A DNA stretch of 64,000 bases. It comes from JAVBNT01 sp031551355. Lineage in GTDB: Bacteria > Vulcanimicrobiota > CADAWZ01. Under the pieces are notes generated by a model. That model saw nothing but the letters and a program-made list of their open reading frames with translations, did no database searches and was not told the DNA's origin. The position numbers and the translations under genes were made by a program. Positions within the stretch are counted from its first letter, which is position 1; every line of letters begins with the position of its first letter. The stretch covers positions 1 through 64,000 of the forward strand of contig JAVBNT010000038.1 in NCBI GenBank assembly GCA_031551355.1. Direction: 5' to 3'. Shown here piece by piece: positions 17,955-26,882 of the stretch.

Positions 17955-18944
17955 GTGGATAAGTTAAAAACTCTTGAATTGGTTGTCGGCCAAATCGAAA
18001 AACAATACGGCAAGGGATCTATAATGAGACTTGGGGAGATGCGTTCCTCATTCGATGTGGACGCGATTCCGACCGGTGCCCTTTCGCTTGATATTGCGAT
18101 TGGCATTGGCGGCATTCCCAGGGGAAGAGTTATCGAAATATTCGGCCCTGAGTCCTCCGGAAAAACGACGTTGGCACTGCAAATTGTTGCTGAAGCTCAG
18201 AAGCGCGAAGGCGTTGCCGCTTTTATCGACGTCGAGCACGCTCTTGATCCGGATTATGCAAAAAAAATAGGTGTTGATGTCGATAATCTTTATGTCTCGC
18301 AGCCGGATACCGGAGAACAGGCTTTGGAGATTGTGGATACTCTTATCAGGAGCAATGCTATTGATATTATTGTCATTGACTCCGTCGCTGCCCTTGTTCC
18401 CAAAGCGGAAATAGAGGGCGATATGGGCGATAGCCATGTCGGTCTTCAGGCGAGACTCATGTCCCAGGCTTTAAGAAAATTAACCGGAACGATAAACAAG
18501 ACCAAAACCAGTGCTATTTTTATAAACCAGATCAGGGAAAAGATTGGCGTAATGTTCGGCAGTCCTGAGACCACCCCCGGCGGAAGAGCGCTTAAGTTTT
18601 ACAGTTCACTGCGTTTTGACATCAGAAAATGTGACAGTGTTAAACATGGAAATGAGCAGATAGGCAACAGGGTCAAAGTAAAAATAGTAAAAAATAAAAT
18701 GGCTCCGCCTTTCAAACAGGTTGAGTTTGATATTATTTTCGGGGAAGGTATTTCAAGAATAGGCAGCATCATTGACGCGGCCGTTGAGCAGTCTGTAATT
18801 GCCAAGAGCGGTTCATGGTTTAGCTATGGCGAGACTAAGCTGGCACAGGGGTATGAGAACCTGAAGAAATATTTTGAAGAACATACCGATTTGCTGAATG
18901 AAATAATTGTTAAAACGAGAGAGTCGGCAGGACTTTCAACTTAG
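17955..18944 (+). CDS. recA: recombinase RecA
   Basis: 329 residues. Walker A 'GPESSGKTT' (about 57-65), 'IDVEHALDP', Walker B 'IIVIDSVAALVP' and the L2 loop 'GVMFGSPETTPGGRALKFY' are all canonical. It promotes strand exchange and the SOS response. The start is GTG at 17955 after AGGGG; the overlapping ATG two bases upstream is out of frame. It is short for the family because the acidic C-terminal tail is nearly absent. Confidence 0.97.
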   Translation: MDKLKTLELVVGQIEKQYGKGSIMRLGEMRSSFDVDAIPTGALSLDIAIGIGGIPRGRVIEIFGPESSGKTTLALQIVAEAQKREGVAAFIDVEHALDPDYAKKIGVDVDNLYVSQPDTGEQALEIVDTLIRSNAIDIIVIDSVAALVPKAEIEGDMGDSHVGLQARLMSQALRKLTGTINKTKTSAIFINQIREKIGVMFGSPETTPGGRALKFYSSLRFDIRKCDSVKHGNEQIGNRVKVKIVKNKMAPPFKQVEFDIIFGEGISRIGSIIDAAVEQSVIAKSGSWFSYGETKLAQGYENLKKYFEEHTDLLNEIIVKTRESAGLST

Positions 18945-19002
18945 ATTTTACTTGTTACTTGTCGAGTTTGTAATAAAAATCTTAATTGTAAAGAGATGTG
19001 CT

Positions 19003-20565
19003 ATGAAACAGAAAAAAAGAACTGGAGGTGAATCTAATATCGATATATTGCATGTTTTAGTTGGTGTGGCAGGTGCTGTTGCCGGTTATTTTGGAACCGT
19101 TTATTTTGCCAAGAAGAGGGGAGAGTCCGCTTTTCTTGATGCTGAAAAAATCAGGGAAGACGCCCGAAAAGAAGCGGCAGCTTTAAAGAAAGAAAAACTC
19201 ATAGAAGCAAAGGATGAGGTATTCAGGGAAAAAGCCAGACTTGATAAGGAAGTCGGAGAACGAAGAAATGAAATACAGCGCATGGAGCGCAGAATTCTTC
19301 AGAAAGAGGAGAATGTAGAGAAGAAACAGGATTCTCTGGAAAAGCGGGAAAAGAATCTGGTTGTAAAGGAAAACGATATTACCCGTAAACATGAACAGCT
19401 GCAGCAGATTGAAAGCCAGCAGCTTGCCGAACTTGAAAAAGTGGCACGTATGAGTGTTGATGAGGCTAAGGATGTCATTTTAAAGAAAGTTGAAAATGAT
19501 ATTCAGTTTGAAATTGCTTCACGTTTGAAGGTCATGGAAGAACAGATAAAAGAGACTTCCGACCTGAAGGCCCGCCGTATAATTTCCACGGCGATACAAA
19601 AGTGGGCTTCGGATCAGGTTGTGGAGTCTACCGTGTCGGTTGTTCCTTTGCCGAATGATGAGATGAAGGGCCGTATAATCGGCCGTGAGGGCAGAAATAT
19701 CAGAATGCTTGAATCTTTGACCGGAGTCGATTTAATTATAGACGATACGCCTGAAGCGGTCGTGCTTTCATGTTTTGATCCCATACGCAGGGAAATTGCC
19801 AGAATCGCCCTTGAAAAGCTTATTGTAGATGCCAGGATACACCCGGCACGGATAGAAGAAATGGTTGAGAAGGCACGCAAGGAGATGGAATCTAAAATTT
19901 GGCAGGAAGGTGAACAGGCTGTTTTTGAAGTCGGGGTTACCGGGTTGCATCCAGAGCTTGTTAAGGTGCTAGGCAAGTTGAAATACAGGACCAGTTACGG
20001 TCAAAACGTTCTTTCACATTCTTTGGAAGTGTCTTTTCTTGCCGGAACTATTGCCGCCGAACTGGGAACTGATGTTTCCCTGGCCAAAAGAGCCGGACTT
20101 CTGCATGATATAGGAAAAGTGTTGAATATGGAAGTCGAAGGTCCTCATGCCATTTTAGGTGCGAAATATGCTGAGAAGTATAATGAGTCTACAGATGTTG
20201 TTCATGCCATATGCGCACATCATGAGGATGAAGAGCCGAGGACTGTTGAAGCGGTCATCATTCAGGCTTGTGATGCTATTTCCGCTGCAAGACCGGGTGC
20301 GAGAAGAGAATCGCTGGAGGCTTATGTGAAGAGACTTGAGAAGCTTGAGACTGTTGCCAACGGTTTTGATGGCGTGGAAAAGTCTTATGCGATTCAGGCC
20401 GGCAGAGAGATTCGTATTTTGGTTAAACCTGAAATTATTGATGATGTGAAATCGGTTGTCCTTGCCAGAGACATCGTTTCTCAGATAGAAGATGAACTGG
20501 AGTATCCCGGACAGATAAAAGTAACGGTTATCAGGGAGACGAGAGCAGTAGACTACGCAAAATAA
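19003..20565 (+). CDS. rny: ribonuclease Y
   Basis: 520 residues: an N-terminal membrane anchor ('ILHVLVGVAGAVAGYFG'), a long coiled coil (about 45-180), a KH domain with 'GRIIGREGRNIRML' (about 225) and an HD domain with 'HSLEVSF...RAGLLHDIGKV' (about 338-372). It is the membrane-bound endonuclease that initiates mRNA decay. The ATG at 19003 removes an implausible upstream extension into recA. It lies 58 nt after recA. A repeat element begins 28 nt after its stop. Confidence 0.95.
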   Translation: MKQKKRTGGESNIDILHVLVGVAGAVAGYFGTVYFAKKRGESAFLDAEKIREDARKEAAALKKEKLIEAKDEVFREKARLDKEVGERRNEIQRMERRILQKEENVEKKQDSLEKREKNLVVKENDITRKHEQLQQIESQQLAELEKVARMSVDEAKDVILKKVENDIQFEIASRLKVMEEQIKETSDLKARRIISTAIQKWASDQVVESTVSVVPLPNDEMKGRIIGREGRNIRMLESLTGVDLIIDDTPEAVVLSCFDPIRREIARIALEKLIVDARIHPARIEEMVEKARKEMESKIWQEGEQAVFEVGVTGLHPELVKVLGKLKYRTSYGQNVLSHSLEVSFLAGTIAAELGTDVSLAKRAGLLHDIGKVLNMEVEGPHAILGAKYAEKYNESTDVVHAICAHHEDEEPRTVEAVIIQACDAISAARPGARRESLEAYVKRLEKLETVANGFDGVEKSYAIQAGREIRILVKPEIIDDVKSVVLARDIVSQIEDELEYPGQIKVTVIRETRAVDYAK

Positions 20566-20593
20566 GCGGGTTTTTCTATAAAAATATTTGAGC

Positions 20594-20814
20594 AAGGGGG
20601 CTGTCGTGATAACGGCGGCCCCTTTAACATGGAATAAAAGATAACGATCACCGGGCTGAGCCCGGCAAAACCGGCTTTGGCCGGTTCAAATAGAATTGTA
20701 AAAATGGTGAAAAATTAAGAAAAGAATAGCAAAAGGCTAGAAAGCAAGCTATTTTTCGCCATTTTCTGTCGTACTAAGTGGGCCTTTCTAGCCCCACTTA
20801 GTACGACAGCCCTT
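20594..20814 (+). repeat. about 220-bp structured inverted-end repeat, copy 1
   Basis: The ends are inverted repeats (AAGGGGGCTGTCGT and ACGACAGCCCTT). Inside the right end is a perfect 17-bp stem CTGTCGTACTAAGTGGG (20766-20782) pairing with 20793-20809 around a CTTTCTA-type loop. The middle has CCGGGC/GCCCGG and AACCGGC/GCCGGTT hairpins. A diverged second copy lies at 57321-57533 on the other strand. No reading frame of any size lies inside. It occupies most of the gap between rny and spoVS. Confidence 0.75.
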
Positions 20815-20878
20815 CTTTTATTTTGTTTTTTATATAATGCCGTAATATTTTTTTGCTCACAAGGAAATTGTTGCATTT

Positions 20879-20907
20879 TTGTCAAATATTATTTCCGTAA
20901 GCATATT
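20879..20907 (+). promoter_or_regulatory. possible spoVS promoter
   Basis: TTGTCA at 20879-20884, 17 bp, then CATATT at 20902-20907. The -10 is weak. Confidence 0.35.
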
Positions 20908-20969
20908 TTTGAAAAAAATATTTTTTGGTTTTTTTCTGCAAGCAAATTTTGATAGGGGGGGAAGTTTGT

Positions 20970-21230
20970 ATGGAGGTGCTAAAAGTTTCAGCAAAATCTA
21001 ATCCAAATTCAGTTGCGGGGGCTCTGGCCGGAGTTTTAAGAGAACGCGGTGTTGCGGAAATTCAGGCTGTTGGAGCAGGGGCTATCAATCAGGCTGTAAA
21101 GGCGATTGCGATAGCCAGAGGTTTTGTTGCCCCGTCAGGCATGGATCTCGTGTGTGTGCCGGCGTTTACTGAAATATCTATAAATGGTGATGAGCGTACG
21201 GCTATTCGCCTTATTGTTGAACCCAGATAG
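20970..21230 (+). CDS. spoVS: stage V sporulation protein S homologue
   Basis: 86 residues of the SpoVS (Alba-like fold) family: 'LKVSAKSNPNSVAGALAGVL' at the start, then 'GAGAINQAVKAIAIARG' and the ending 'RTAIRLIVEPR'. In Bacillus it affects septum formation and sporulation, and it is conserved in many non-sporulating lineages. The ATG at 20970 follows GGGGGAAG. It lies downstream of recA-rny, a common order. Confidence 0.95.
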   Translation: MEVLKVSAKSNPNSVAGALAGVLRERGVAEIQAVGAGAINQAVKAIAIARGFVAPSGMDLVCVPAFTEISINGDERTAIRLIVEPR

Positions 21231-21239
21231 ATTGATTTA

Positions 21240-21384
21240 AAAGCTGCGTCATAGTATAGTTGTTTATATTTGAGTTTTTGTAGATTTTATTGATGCTTAC
21301 ATATAGTTTAATATTTTTTGTTAAATTATAAATAAAATTCAACAAAATAACATCTATTTTGAAGAACTGATATGACGCGGCTTT
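21240..21384 (+). repeat. 14-bp inverted arms around an AT-rich loop
   Basis: AAAGCTGCGTCATA (21240-21253) pairs with TATGACGCGGCTTT (21371-21384), one T-G pair, and a long T run follows. It could end the spoVS transcript, but the 117-bp loop is unusual and looks like a small palindromic insertion. Confidence 0.5.
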
Positions 21385-21432
21385 CTTTTTTTTCTTTTAA
21401 TTATTTTCTATTTTTGATCCGGAGGATCTTGT

Positions 21433-22269
21433 ATGCTTGTCGATTTGCATACCCATACCAGAGCATCTGACGGTATATTCTCAATACGTGAACTGCTGGA
21501 TTATGCAAGAAAAAGCTCGGTAAAAGTTTTGGCCGTTACGGATCATGATTGTGTTAAAGCCTTTTCCGATACTGAAAGTATCGGACTTTTCAGTGATATT
21601 ATGCTTATAAAAGGTATAGAGTTCGGCTGTATAATGGACGGGCTTGATGTACATATACTTGCTTATAATATTGATATAGAAGACGCTTCTTTGTTGAAAA
21701 AATTGGACATGCTGGCTTTTAACAGAGTGGAGCGCACCAGAGAAATGTTGTCAAAATTGGCCGCTTTGGGAATTGAGATTCCGTATGAGGAAGTTGCCGC
21801 TGAGTCCGAACATATAAAAGGCCGGCTCCATCTTGCACGTTTGATGGTGAAAAAAGGTTTCGTCAGTGATGAAAACAGTGCTTTTTCAAAATATTTGGGC
21901 ATAGGTGCCCCGGCATATGTTCCCAGAAAATCCCTGTCTGTAGAAGAGTCCATAGAACTTATTGCTTCCGTTGGCGGTGTCTCTGTTCTTGCTCATCCTT
22001 TTGTCAGCCTTGTTTCCGAGGATATGATTGATAGAATTATTGGCTATGGTATCAACGGCATTGAGGTTTATTATCCGGAACATAACGGGCTTCAGAGAGA
22101 TTTTTTAAAGAATAAGGCACTAGCCAATTCATTGCTGGTTACCGGGGGGTCGGATTTTCATGGTTTCCGTAATGGAAATTTGATGCCTCTGGGCATGCGT
22201 GATTATCCCGACTTCTTATTTTCGGATTTTATGGATAAAATTCAAAAAACTTCTTTACGGAGGAATTGA
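21433..22269 (+). CDS. PHP-domain phosphoesterase (RNase AM/TrpH-like)
   Basis: 278 residues with the PHP metal motifs in order: 'DLHTHTRASDG' (about 4-14), 'AVTDHDCV', an internal Glu in 'KGIEFGC', 'AHPFVS' and 'GGSDFHG' near the end. The family hydrolyses 3',5'-bisphosphonucleotides or the 5' ends of short RNAs. GGAGGA lies before the ATG. It is followed after 3 nt by a small gene, so they are probably co-translated. Location after rny may reflect a shared RNA-decay theme (inference). Confidence 0.88.
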   Translation: MLVDLHTHTRASDGIFSIRELLDYARKSSVKVLAVTDHDCVKAFSDTESIGLFSDIMLIKGIEFGCIMDGLDVHILAYNIDIEDASLLKKLDMLAFNRVERTREMLSKLAALGIEIPYEEVAAESEHIKGRLHLARLMVKKGFVSDENSAFSKYLGIGAPAYVPRKSLSVEESIELIASVGGVSVLAHPFVSLVSEDMIDRIIGYGINGIEVYYPEHNGLQRDFLKNKALANSLLVTGGSDFHGFRNGNLMPLGMRDYPDFLFSDFMDKIQKTSLRRN

Positions 22270-22272
22270 TCC

Positions 22273-22608
22273 TTGCTGATTAAAGGGGAGCTTGATTTTT
22301 CAGAGATTGAATATTGCCGGACAAGAAGAATACTTTGGCATGCCAATCACTATTCATTTATAGCTGTTATTTCCAGATTAAAACATTCACAGGCAAGGCT
22401 TGTTTCCATAACATCCTCTTTCGTTGGCGAAGAAGTTTTGTTTGACTATTATTTTGAACTTAATGACAAGAGCTGTATCGTCAGAATTATCTCGGAAAAT
22501 CTGAGGATTGACTCTATTTTGCCCTTTTTCAGTGAAGCTGCTTTGCTTGAAAAAGAAATTTCCGCTAATTTTAAGGTTGTTTTTACCGGTAATTTTGATG
22601 ATGACTAG
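22273..22608 (+). CDS. hypothetical protein coupled to PHP gene
   Basis: A 111-residue soluble protein, with no signal peptide or Cys motif. The TTG start at 22273 is supported by GGAGG overlapping the end of the PHP gene. Predicted alternation of beta strands ('YSFIAVISRL', 'VLFDYYFELN', 'SCIVRIISENLRI') suggests a small alpha/beta domain. Not recognised. Confidence 0.65.
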   Translation: MLIKGELDFSEIEYCRTRRILWHANHYSFIAVISRLKHSQARLVSITSSFVGEEVLFDYYFELNDKSCIVRIISENLRIDSILPFFSEAALLEKEISANFKVVFTGNFDDD

Positions 22609-22642
22609 GGACTGTTAAAACATATAAGGAAGGAACTTATTT

Positions 22643-23656
22643 ATGCGTACACCGGTAATTTTTCTTTTGTTTGTGTTTATAATACTTTTTACGGCAGATG
22701 CTTTTGCCCAGCAATCCGTGTCAGCAAGAAACCGCTATAAAGTGGCAAAAAATATGTTCTCTTCAGGACGCTATCAGGAGGCGGAAAAAGAACTTACCGA
22801 GTCATTGAAGCTTGACGGCAGATATTCCGATGCTTTGTTTTTGATGGGACTTACAAAGTGGCAGCTTAAAGAGTATGATGAGTCGGTTAAATATTTGGAG
22901 CAGGTTATACGCCAGGAACCGAAGTTTTTTACAGCCAGACTTTATCTGGCTACGGTCTGTCTTGAAAAAAATGACCTGTCGAGGGCAGAGGAACAGGCCA
23001 AGTTTTATATGACTAACGCTACATCCGACCCTAACGGTTATTATGCCATGGGCGTTATCAGTTATAAGAAAGGCGATTTGCCTAAATCGCTTGAATTTTG
23101 GGACAAGGCCATTTCACTTGATAAAAATCACGCTTCAAGTTATTATAATAAAGCCCTTGTTTTATATTTGCAGGGAAAGACCCAGGAATCTATTGCTTCT
23201 ATTGACAAGGCTTTGGCGGTTAAAACTGCGAACCTTAACTTGTACCGTTTTTCCAAGGCCTGTATAAATTATTTCTCAGGCGATAAAGATGAGGCAATAA
23301 AAGAATTCAGCTATTTGTCTGAGTTGATTCCTTCCACTGTTATTGGTTTGACGTCAGCTTCCATGCTGGCATTGCACGAATCCCGCTGGCAGGATGCTAT
23401 TAATAAGGCTGATGATGCTTTGTCAATAGATCCGCTCTTTCAGAAAGCTTTGGAAGTCAAGGCGGCCGCTCTTGAGAACAGTGGTGATATCGGCGGTGCA
23501 GTGACCTGTCTTGAAACTATTGTAAAAAATGATCCTAATCAGAAGTATGTGAGTGAAAAACTGGCATCATTGAAGATCAGGGGTAATGAAAAGACGGAAG
23601 AGACCGAAAAGACTGAAAATACTGAGAATACTGAGAATACTGAAGAAAGTAACTGA
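22643..23656 (+). CDS. secreted TPR protein
   Basis: 337 residues with a signal peptide ('VIFLLFVFIILFTADAFAQQ') and about seven tetratricopeptide repeats from residue 30 to 310 ('KNMFSSGRYQEAEKELTESL', 'MGVISYKKGDLPKSLEFW' and so on). It ends in a low-complexity Thr/Glu tail made of in-frame 9-bp ACTGAGAAT repeats. Probably a periplasmic or envelope scaffold. It is the last gene before the sigma factor, 58 nt upstream. Confidence 0.85.
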   Translation: MRTPVIFLLFVFIILFTADAFAQQSVSARNRYKVAKNMFSSGRYQEAEKELTESLKLDGRYSDALFLMGLTKWQLKEYDESVKYLEQVIRQEPKFFTARLYLATVCLEKNDLSRAEEQAKFYMTNATSDPNGYYAMGVISYKKGDLPKSLEFWDKAISLDKNHASSYYNKALVLYLQGKTQESIASIDKALAVKTANLNLYRFSKACINYFSGDKDEAIKEFSYLSELIPSTVIGLTSASMLALHESRWQDAINKADDALSIDPLFQKALEVKAAALENSGDIGGAVTCLETIVKNDPNQKYVSEKLASLKIRGNEKTEETEKTENTENTENTEESN

Positions 23657-23714
23657 CTTCAGTGTCAAAAAACAGTTTAATATTTTTTATATTAACTGCA
23701 ATTAGGAGTTGTTT

Positions 23715-24323
23715 ATGGAGAAGGCTGCTACTTTAAAATTGGCTGAGCTTGCGGATGAAGAGCTTGTTGCAATGGCCAGGGACATGAGTTATGAGGCTTT
23801 TGAAGCCCTTACTTACCGTTATGAAAGACCAATTTATAATTTGGCTTTCAGGATAACAAGAAACAAGGAAAACGCTGAAGAGGTTATGCAGGACACTTTT
23901 ATGAGCGTTTTCAAAAATTTAAAGGACTTCAGACAACAGGCATCATTTAAAACCTGGATCTATAAGGTCGCAACAAATTTTGCGCTGATGAAACTTAGAA
24001 AAGGCAAACGCTACAATGAGATTCTAACTGATGAGCCTACCGCTTCGCAAAGCGAGGAATTTCCTCAAACCGTATCTTACTGGTTTTCTAATCCGGAAGA
24101 AATTTATGAGAAAACCGAACTTACCGATCTTATAAAAAGGGCTGTCAGTGAACTTCCCGATATTTACCGTACTGCCTTTTTGCTGAGAGATATTGAAGGG
24201 TTCTCAAATCAGGAAACAGCGGAGATTATGAATATATCCGTTCCCGCAGTTAAATCGCGCATCTTAAGAGCCAGACTGCAAATGAGAGAGTCTTTGACTA
24301 ATTATATAAAGGAAAGAGCGTAA
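23715..24323 (+). CDS. ECF RNA polymerase sigma factor
   Basis: 202 residues. Sigma-70 region 2 spans about 25-95 ('ALTYRYERPIYNLAFRITRN', 'EEVMQDTFMSVFKNLKDF', 'FKTWIYKVATNFAL'). Region 4 follows near 140-195 ('LPDIYRTAFLLRDIEGFSNQ', 'AEIMNISVPAVKSRILRAR'). It directs RNA polymerase to a stress or envelope regulon. The ATG at 23715 has AGGAG six bases upstream. It overlaps the next gene by one base, the usual place for an anti-sigma factor. Confidence 0.93.
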   Translation: MEKAATLKLAELADEELVAMARDMSYEAFEALTYRYERPIYNLAFRITRNKENAEEVMQDTFMSVFKNLKDFRQQASFKTWIYKVATNFALMKLRKGKRYNEILTDEPTASQSEEFPQTVSYWFSNPEEIYEKTELTDLIKRAVSELPDIYRTAFLLRDIEGFSNQETAEIMNISVPAVKSRILRARLQMRESLTNYIKERA

Positions 24324-24610
24324 TGAGTAATTTTTATTGTAAATACCAGAGGGATATTATAATTGATTGTTCTGTAGAAGAAGAGCCCAAATGTTCATGC
24401 GCTTCTTTCAATCTTGAGTCCAAGAAATGTAGTGATTGCGTGCATATTATCTCTACTGTCCAAACAACTGTTAAACTTTGCAGAGACTATGATTATGATT
24501 TGGATGCCGAGGAAAATTGTGATGATATAAAGACTAGAGTCAGGGAGAATGTTTTTAAATTTTTGCTCGAGGAACAGCTTGCACAGAAACAAGGCATTGA
24601 TGAACTTTAA
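24323..24610 (+). CDS. Cys-rich partner of ECF sigma factor
   Basis: 95 residues with eight Cys (6, 16, 24, 26, 36, 39, 53, 66), including CxC and CxxC-H pairs ('CSCASF', 'CSDCVH'). There is no membrane segment. Its start overlaps the sigma factor stop (TAATG), so the two are co-translated. Position suggests a metal- or redox-sensing anti-sigma factor, but the standard HxxxCxxC zinc anti-sigma motif is absent. Function is inferred from context only. Confidence 0.7.
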   Translation: MSNFYCKYQRDIIIDCSVEEEPKCSCASFNLESKKCSDCVHIISTVQTTVKLCRDYDYDLDAEENCDDIKTRVRENVFKFLLEEQLAQKQGIDEL

Positions 24611-24634
24611 TATTTGCAACAAGGAGGCATTGGA

Positions 24635-25801
24635 ATGATTTCTCAGAGAGTAAAGACATTGGAGGAGAGCATAACTCTTGCTATAACGGCCAGGGCTAAG
24701 GCGATGAAAAGTGCAGGAGAAGATGTTATTCTTATGGCTTCGGGTGAGCCTGATTACGATACTCCGGAGCATATAAAGGCAGCGGCCATAGATGCTATTC
24801 ATTGCGGTTTTACAAAATATACGGCAACATCGGGGATTGATGAGCTGAAAGAACTTATCTGCAATAAACTGTCCGTAGAAAACAGTCTCCAGTATAACAA
24901 GTCCGATGTAATCGTTACTGTTGGCGGTAAACAGGCTTTGTTCAATGTCTTCCAGTCTATTCTGGATCCGGGAGATCAAGTTATTGTGATCGCTCCTTAC
25001 TGGGTGAGTTATTTGGAACAGGTTAAATTGGCCGGCGGTGTTCCCGTCCTTTTATATACGAAAGAGAATTCGTTTGATATTGCGGATCTTGAAAAACTGA
25101 TAACACCAAGAACAAAGGCGTTAATCCTTAACAGTCCGTCAAATCCTTCCGGACATATAATTTCCCGGGAGCTGCTTAAGGGTATTGCGGAGCTTTCGGT
25201 TAAGAAGAACTTTTATGTTATTTCCGATGAGGTCTATGAGAAATTTGTATATGACGGCAATACGTCTGTTTCTGTGGCAACTTTGGGCGAGGAAATAAAA
25301 AACAAAACAATATTGATCAATGCTTTTTCCAAAACTTACTCTATGACCGGATGGAGAGTTGGATATTGTGCCGCCTCAAGGGAAATTATAAAATCAATGG
25401 GATTAATCCAGGATCATCAGACTTCAAACGTATGCTCTATTGCCCAGAAAGCGGCTGTGGCGGCACTTAAGGGATCGCAGAAACCAGTTGAGGAGATGAT
25501 TGCCCAGTTTGCGGTCAGAAGGGATTATATGGTAAAGCGCCTGACTGGAATTAAGGGTATAAAGTGCCTAAATCCTATGGGAGCTTTTTATGTGTTTCCT
25601 GATGTCTCGGGCCTTTATAACAAAGAAATCCCTTCGTCCATGGAGTTTTCCAGGCGTTTGCTGGAAGAAGAGAAGCTTGCCGTTATACCTGGAATCGGGT
25701 TTGGCTATGACACTCATATAAGGCTTACATACTCCACCGGCCTTGAGGATATTAAAAAAGGACTGGACAGATTCGAGTCCTTTATCAGTAATCACTTTTA
25801 G
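24635..25801 (+). CDS. class I aspartate aminotransferase
   Basis: A 388-residue PLP enzyme of the I-gamma aspartate/aromatic type: 'ASGEPDYDTPEHIK' (about 35), 'NSPSNPSGHI', 'SDEVYEKF', the PLP Lys in 'NAFSKTYSMTGWRVGY' (about 233), and the Arg for the substrate carboxylate in 'IRLTYST'. It transfers the amino group between aspartate and 2-oxoglutarate. AAGGAGG at 24621-24627 sets the ATG. It follows the sigma pair by 24 nt and may share their transcript. Confidence 0.93.
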   Translation: MISQRVKTLEESITLAITARAKAMKSAGEDVILMASGEPDYDTPEHIKAAAIDAIHCGFTKYTATSGIDELKELICNKLSVENSLQYNKSDVIVTVGGKQALFNVFQSILDPGDQVIVIAPYWVSYLEQVKLAGGVPVLLYTKENSFDIADLEKLITPRTKALILNSPSNPSGHIISRELLKGIAELSVKKNFYVISDEVYEKFVYDGNTSVSVATLGEEIKNKTILINAFSKTYSMTGWRVGYCAASREIIKSMGLIQDHQTSNVCSIAQKAAVAALKGSQKPVEEMIAQFAVRRDYMVKRLTGIKGIKCLNPMGAFYVFPDVSGLYNKEIPSSMEFSRRLLEEEKLAVIPGIGFGYDTHIRLTYSTGLEDIKKGLDRFESFISNHF

Positions 25802-25966
25802 GCTAATTTGATTGTTAAAAAACTTGTCTCTCAGAGTTCACAGAGATAATATTGAAAAGATATTACCGGTAATGCGTAGGCGCGTGTTTCCCCGCAAAAT
25901 AATTTTTCTAATTTTTCTCTGTGTTCTCCAATTCTCTGTGAGGGATTTTTCATTGCTTAATAAAAA

Positions 25967-26004
25967 AGCTGCCTTGTTAAGGAAAAAAGGCGGCTCCATT
26001 TTTT
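25967..26004. terminator. terminator between convergent genes
   Basis: AGCTGCCTT/AAGGCGGCT (one T-G pair) flanked by A and T runs. It serves the aminotransferase gene and possibly the opposing operon. A 64-codon frame just upstream (25812-26006) is not supported as a gene. Confidence 0.75.
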
Positions 26005-26024
26005 AATTAAGCCTGATAGCTTAA

Positions 26025-26882
26025 TTAATCTTCTTCTTCATATGCTCCGTCGAGTATGAGCTTTGTCTGTTCATAATCCTGCGGAGATATTATTATTGAT
26101 GTAATCCACTTTGTCGATGAAAGAGCCCACTGTATCGTTGCTGTTTCCGGAGCTAATTTTTTTCTTGCGACTATTCTTTGTGATAGAGAGGTGTTTTTAA
26201 GGCTTTCCTCAATAGTTCCGCAGGCAATTACTCCCAACCCTCTTCTTCCGACTGCTTCAGCCAAAGACTCCATCTGTCTGAAATTAAGAACACTGTAGTC
26301 TATTACTATAAAATCGAAATTTCCGTTTGTCAGAACATTATTGACAATTTTTGCCATTGAATCCTTATGGGCATCCTTGATGTATACACCAATATATTTT
26401 GTTTTGCCGTCTTTTTTGAGCTTATAGAATGCGTCCATCATTCCGTTGGTCTGCAGTTGTGAAACCTCGGAAACCTCATCAATTATGACACAGTCAATAA
26501 AGTTGGTGTTGAGATTTTTTATGCTTTTTTGAAACAGTCCGATAAAATCGCCTGAATTGTTGGCATAATTCGTTTTCCAGCGTGTGCTAAGCATGCATTT
26601 TTGTTTGGTTGATGGACCTATGTTTTCAGAAACAAAGGCTTCACTGCCTTCTGCAAACGGTGACGTGTCTATAAAATTGGCCCCTCTTGAAATGGCATAA
26701 AGGAAGGCCTGTTTATGTTCCTGTTTGAGGCCTGATGTGTTTATTGAAATGACTCCCAGCTTTCTGCCGGTGTTGCCAAGGCGCCTAGAGTCTATTTCAG
26801 ATGCATCTGCTCCGGCTGTTGCCGTTATAATTGATGCCAAAAATATGATTATAAATAGTTTATGGCTGCAGTACTTTTTCAT
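26025..26882 (-). CDS. exported aldo/keto-reductase-fold protein, likely inactive
   Basis: 285 residues with an N-terminal signal sequence ('LFIIIFLASIITATAGADA') followed by an aldo/keto reductase barrel ('NFIDTSPFAEGSE', 'NFIDCVIIDEVSE', 'IQWALSST.WITSIIIS'). The catalytic tetrad is eroded: the Asp (about 72) remains. The Tyr position reads Phe-Ala, the Lys strand reads 'LSTRW', and the usual His of 'IHD' reads Asp ('IIDEV'). An exported NADPH enzyme would be odd, so a structural or binding role is likely. The gene overlaps the GerMN gene upstream by 23 nt. Confidence 0.75.
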   Translation of the reverse strand: MKKYCSHKLFIIIFLASIITATAGADASEIDSRRLGNTGRKLGVISINTSGLKQEHKQAFLYAISRGANFIDTSPFAEGSEAFVSENIGPSTKQKCMLSTRWKTNYANNSGDFIGLFQKSIKNLNTNFIDCVIIDEVSEVSQLQTNGMMDAFYKLKKDGKTKYIGVYIKDAHKDSMAKIVNNVLTNGNFDFIVIDYSVLNFRQMESLAEAVGRRGLGVIACGTIEESLKNTSLSQRIVARKKLAPETATIQWALSSTKWITSIIISPQDYEQTKLILDGAYEEED

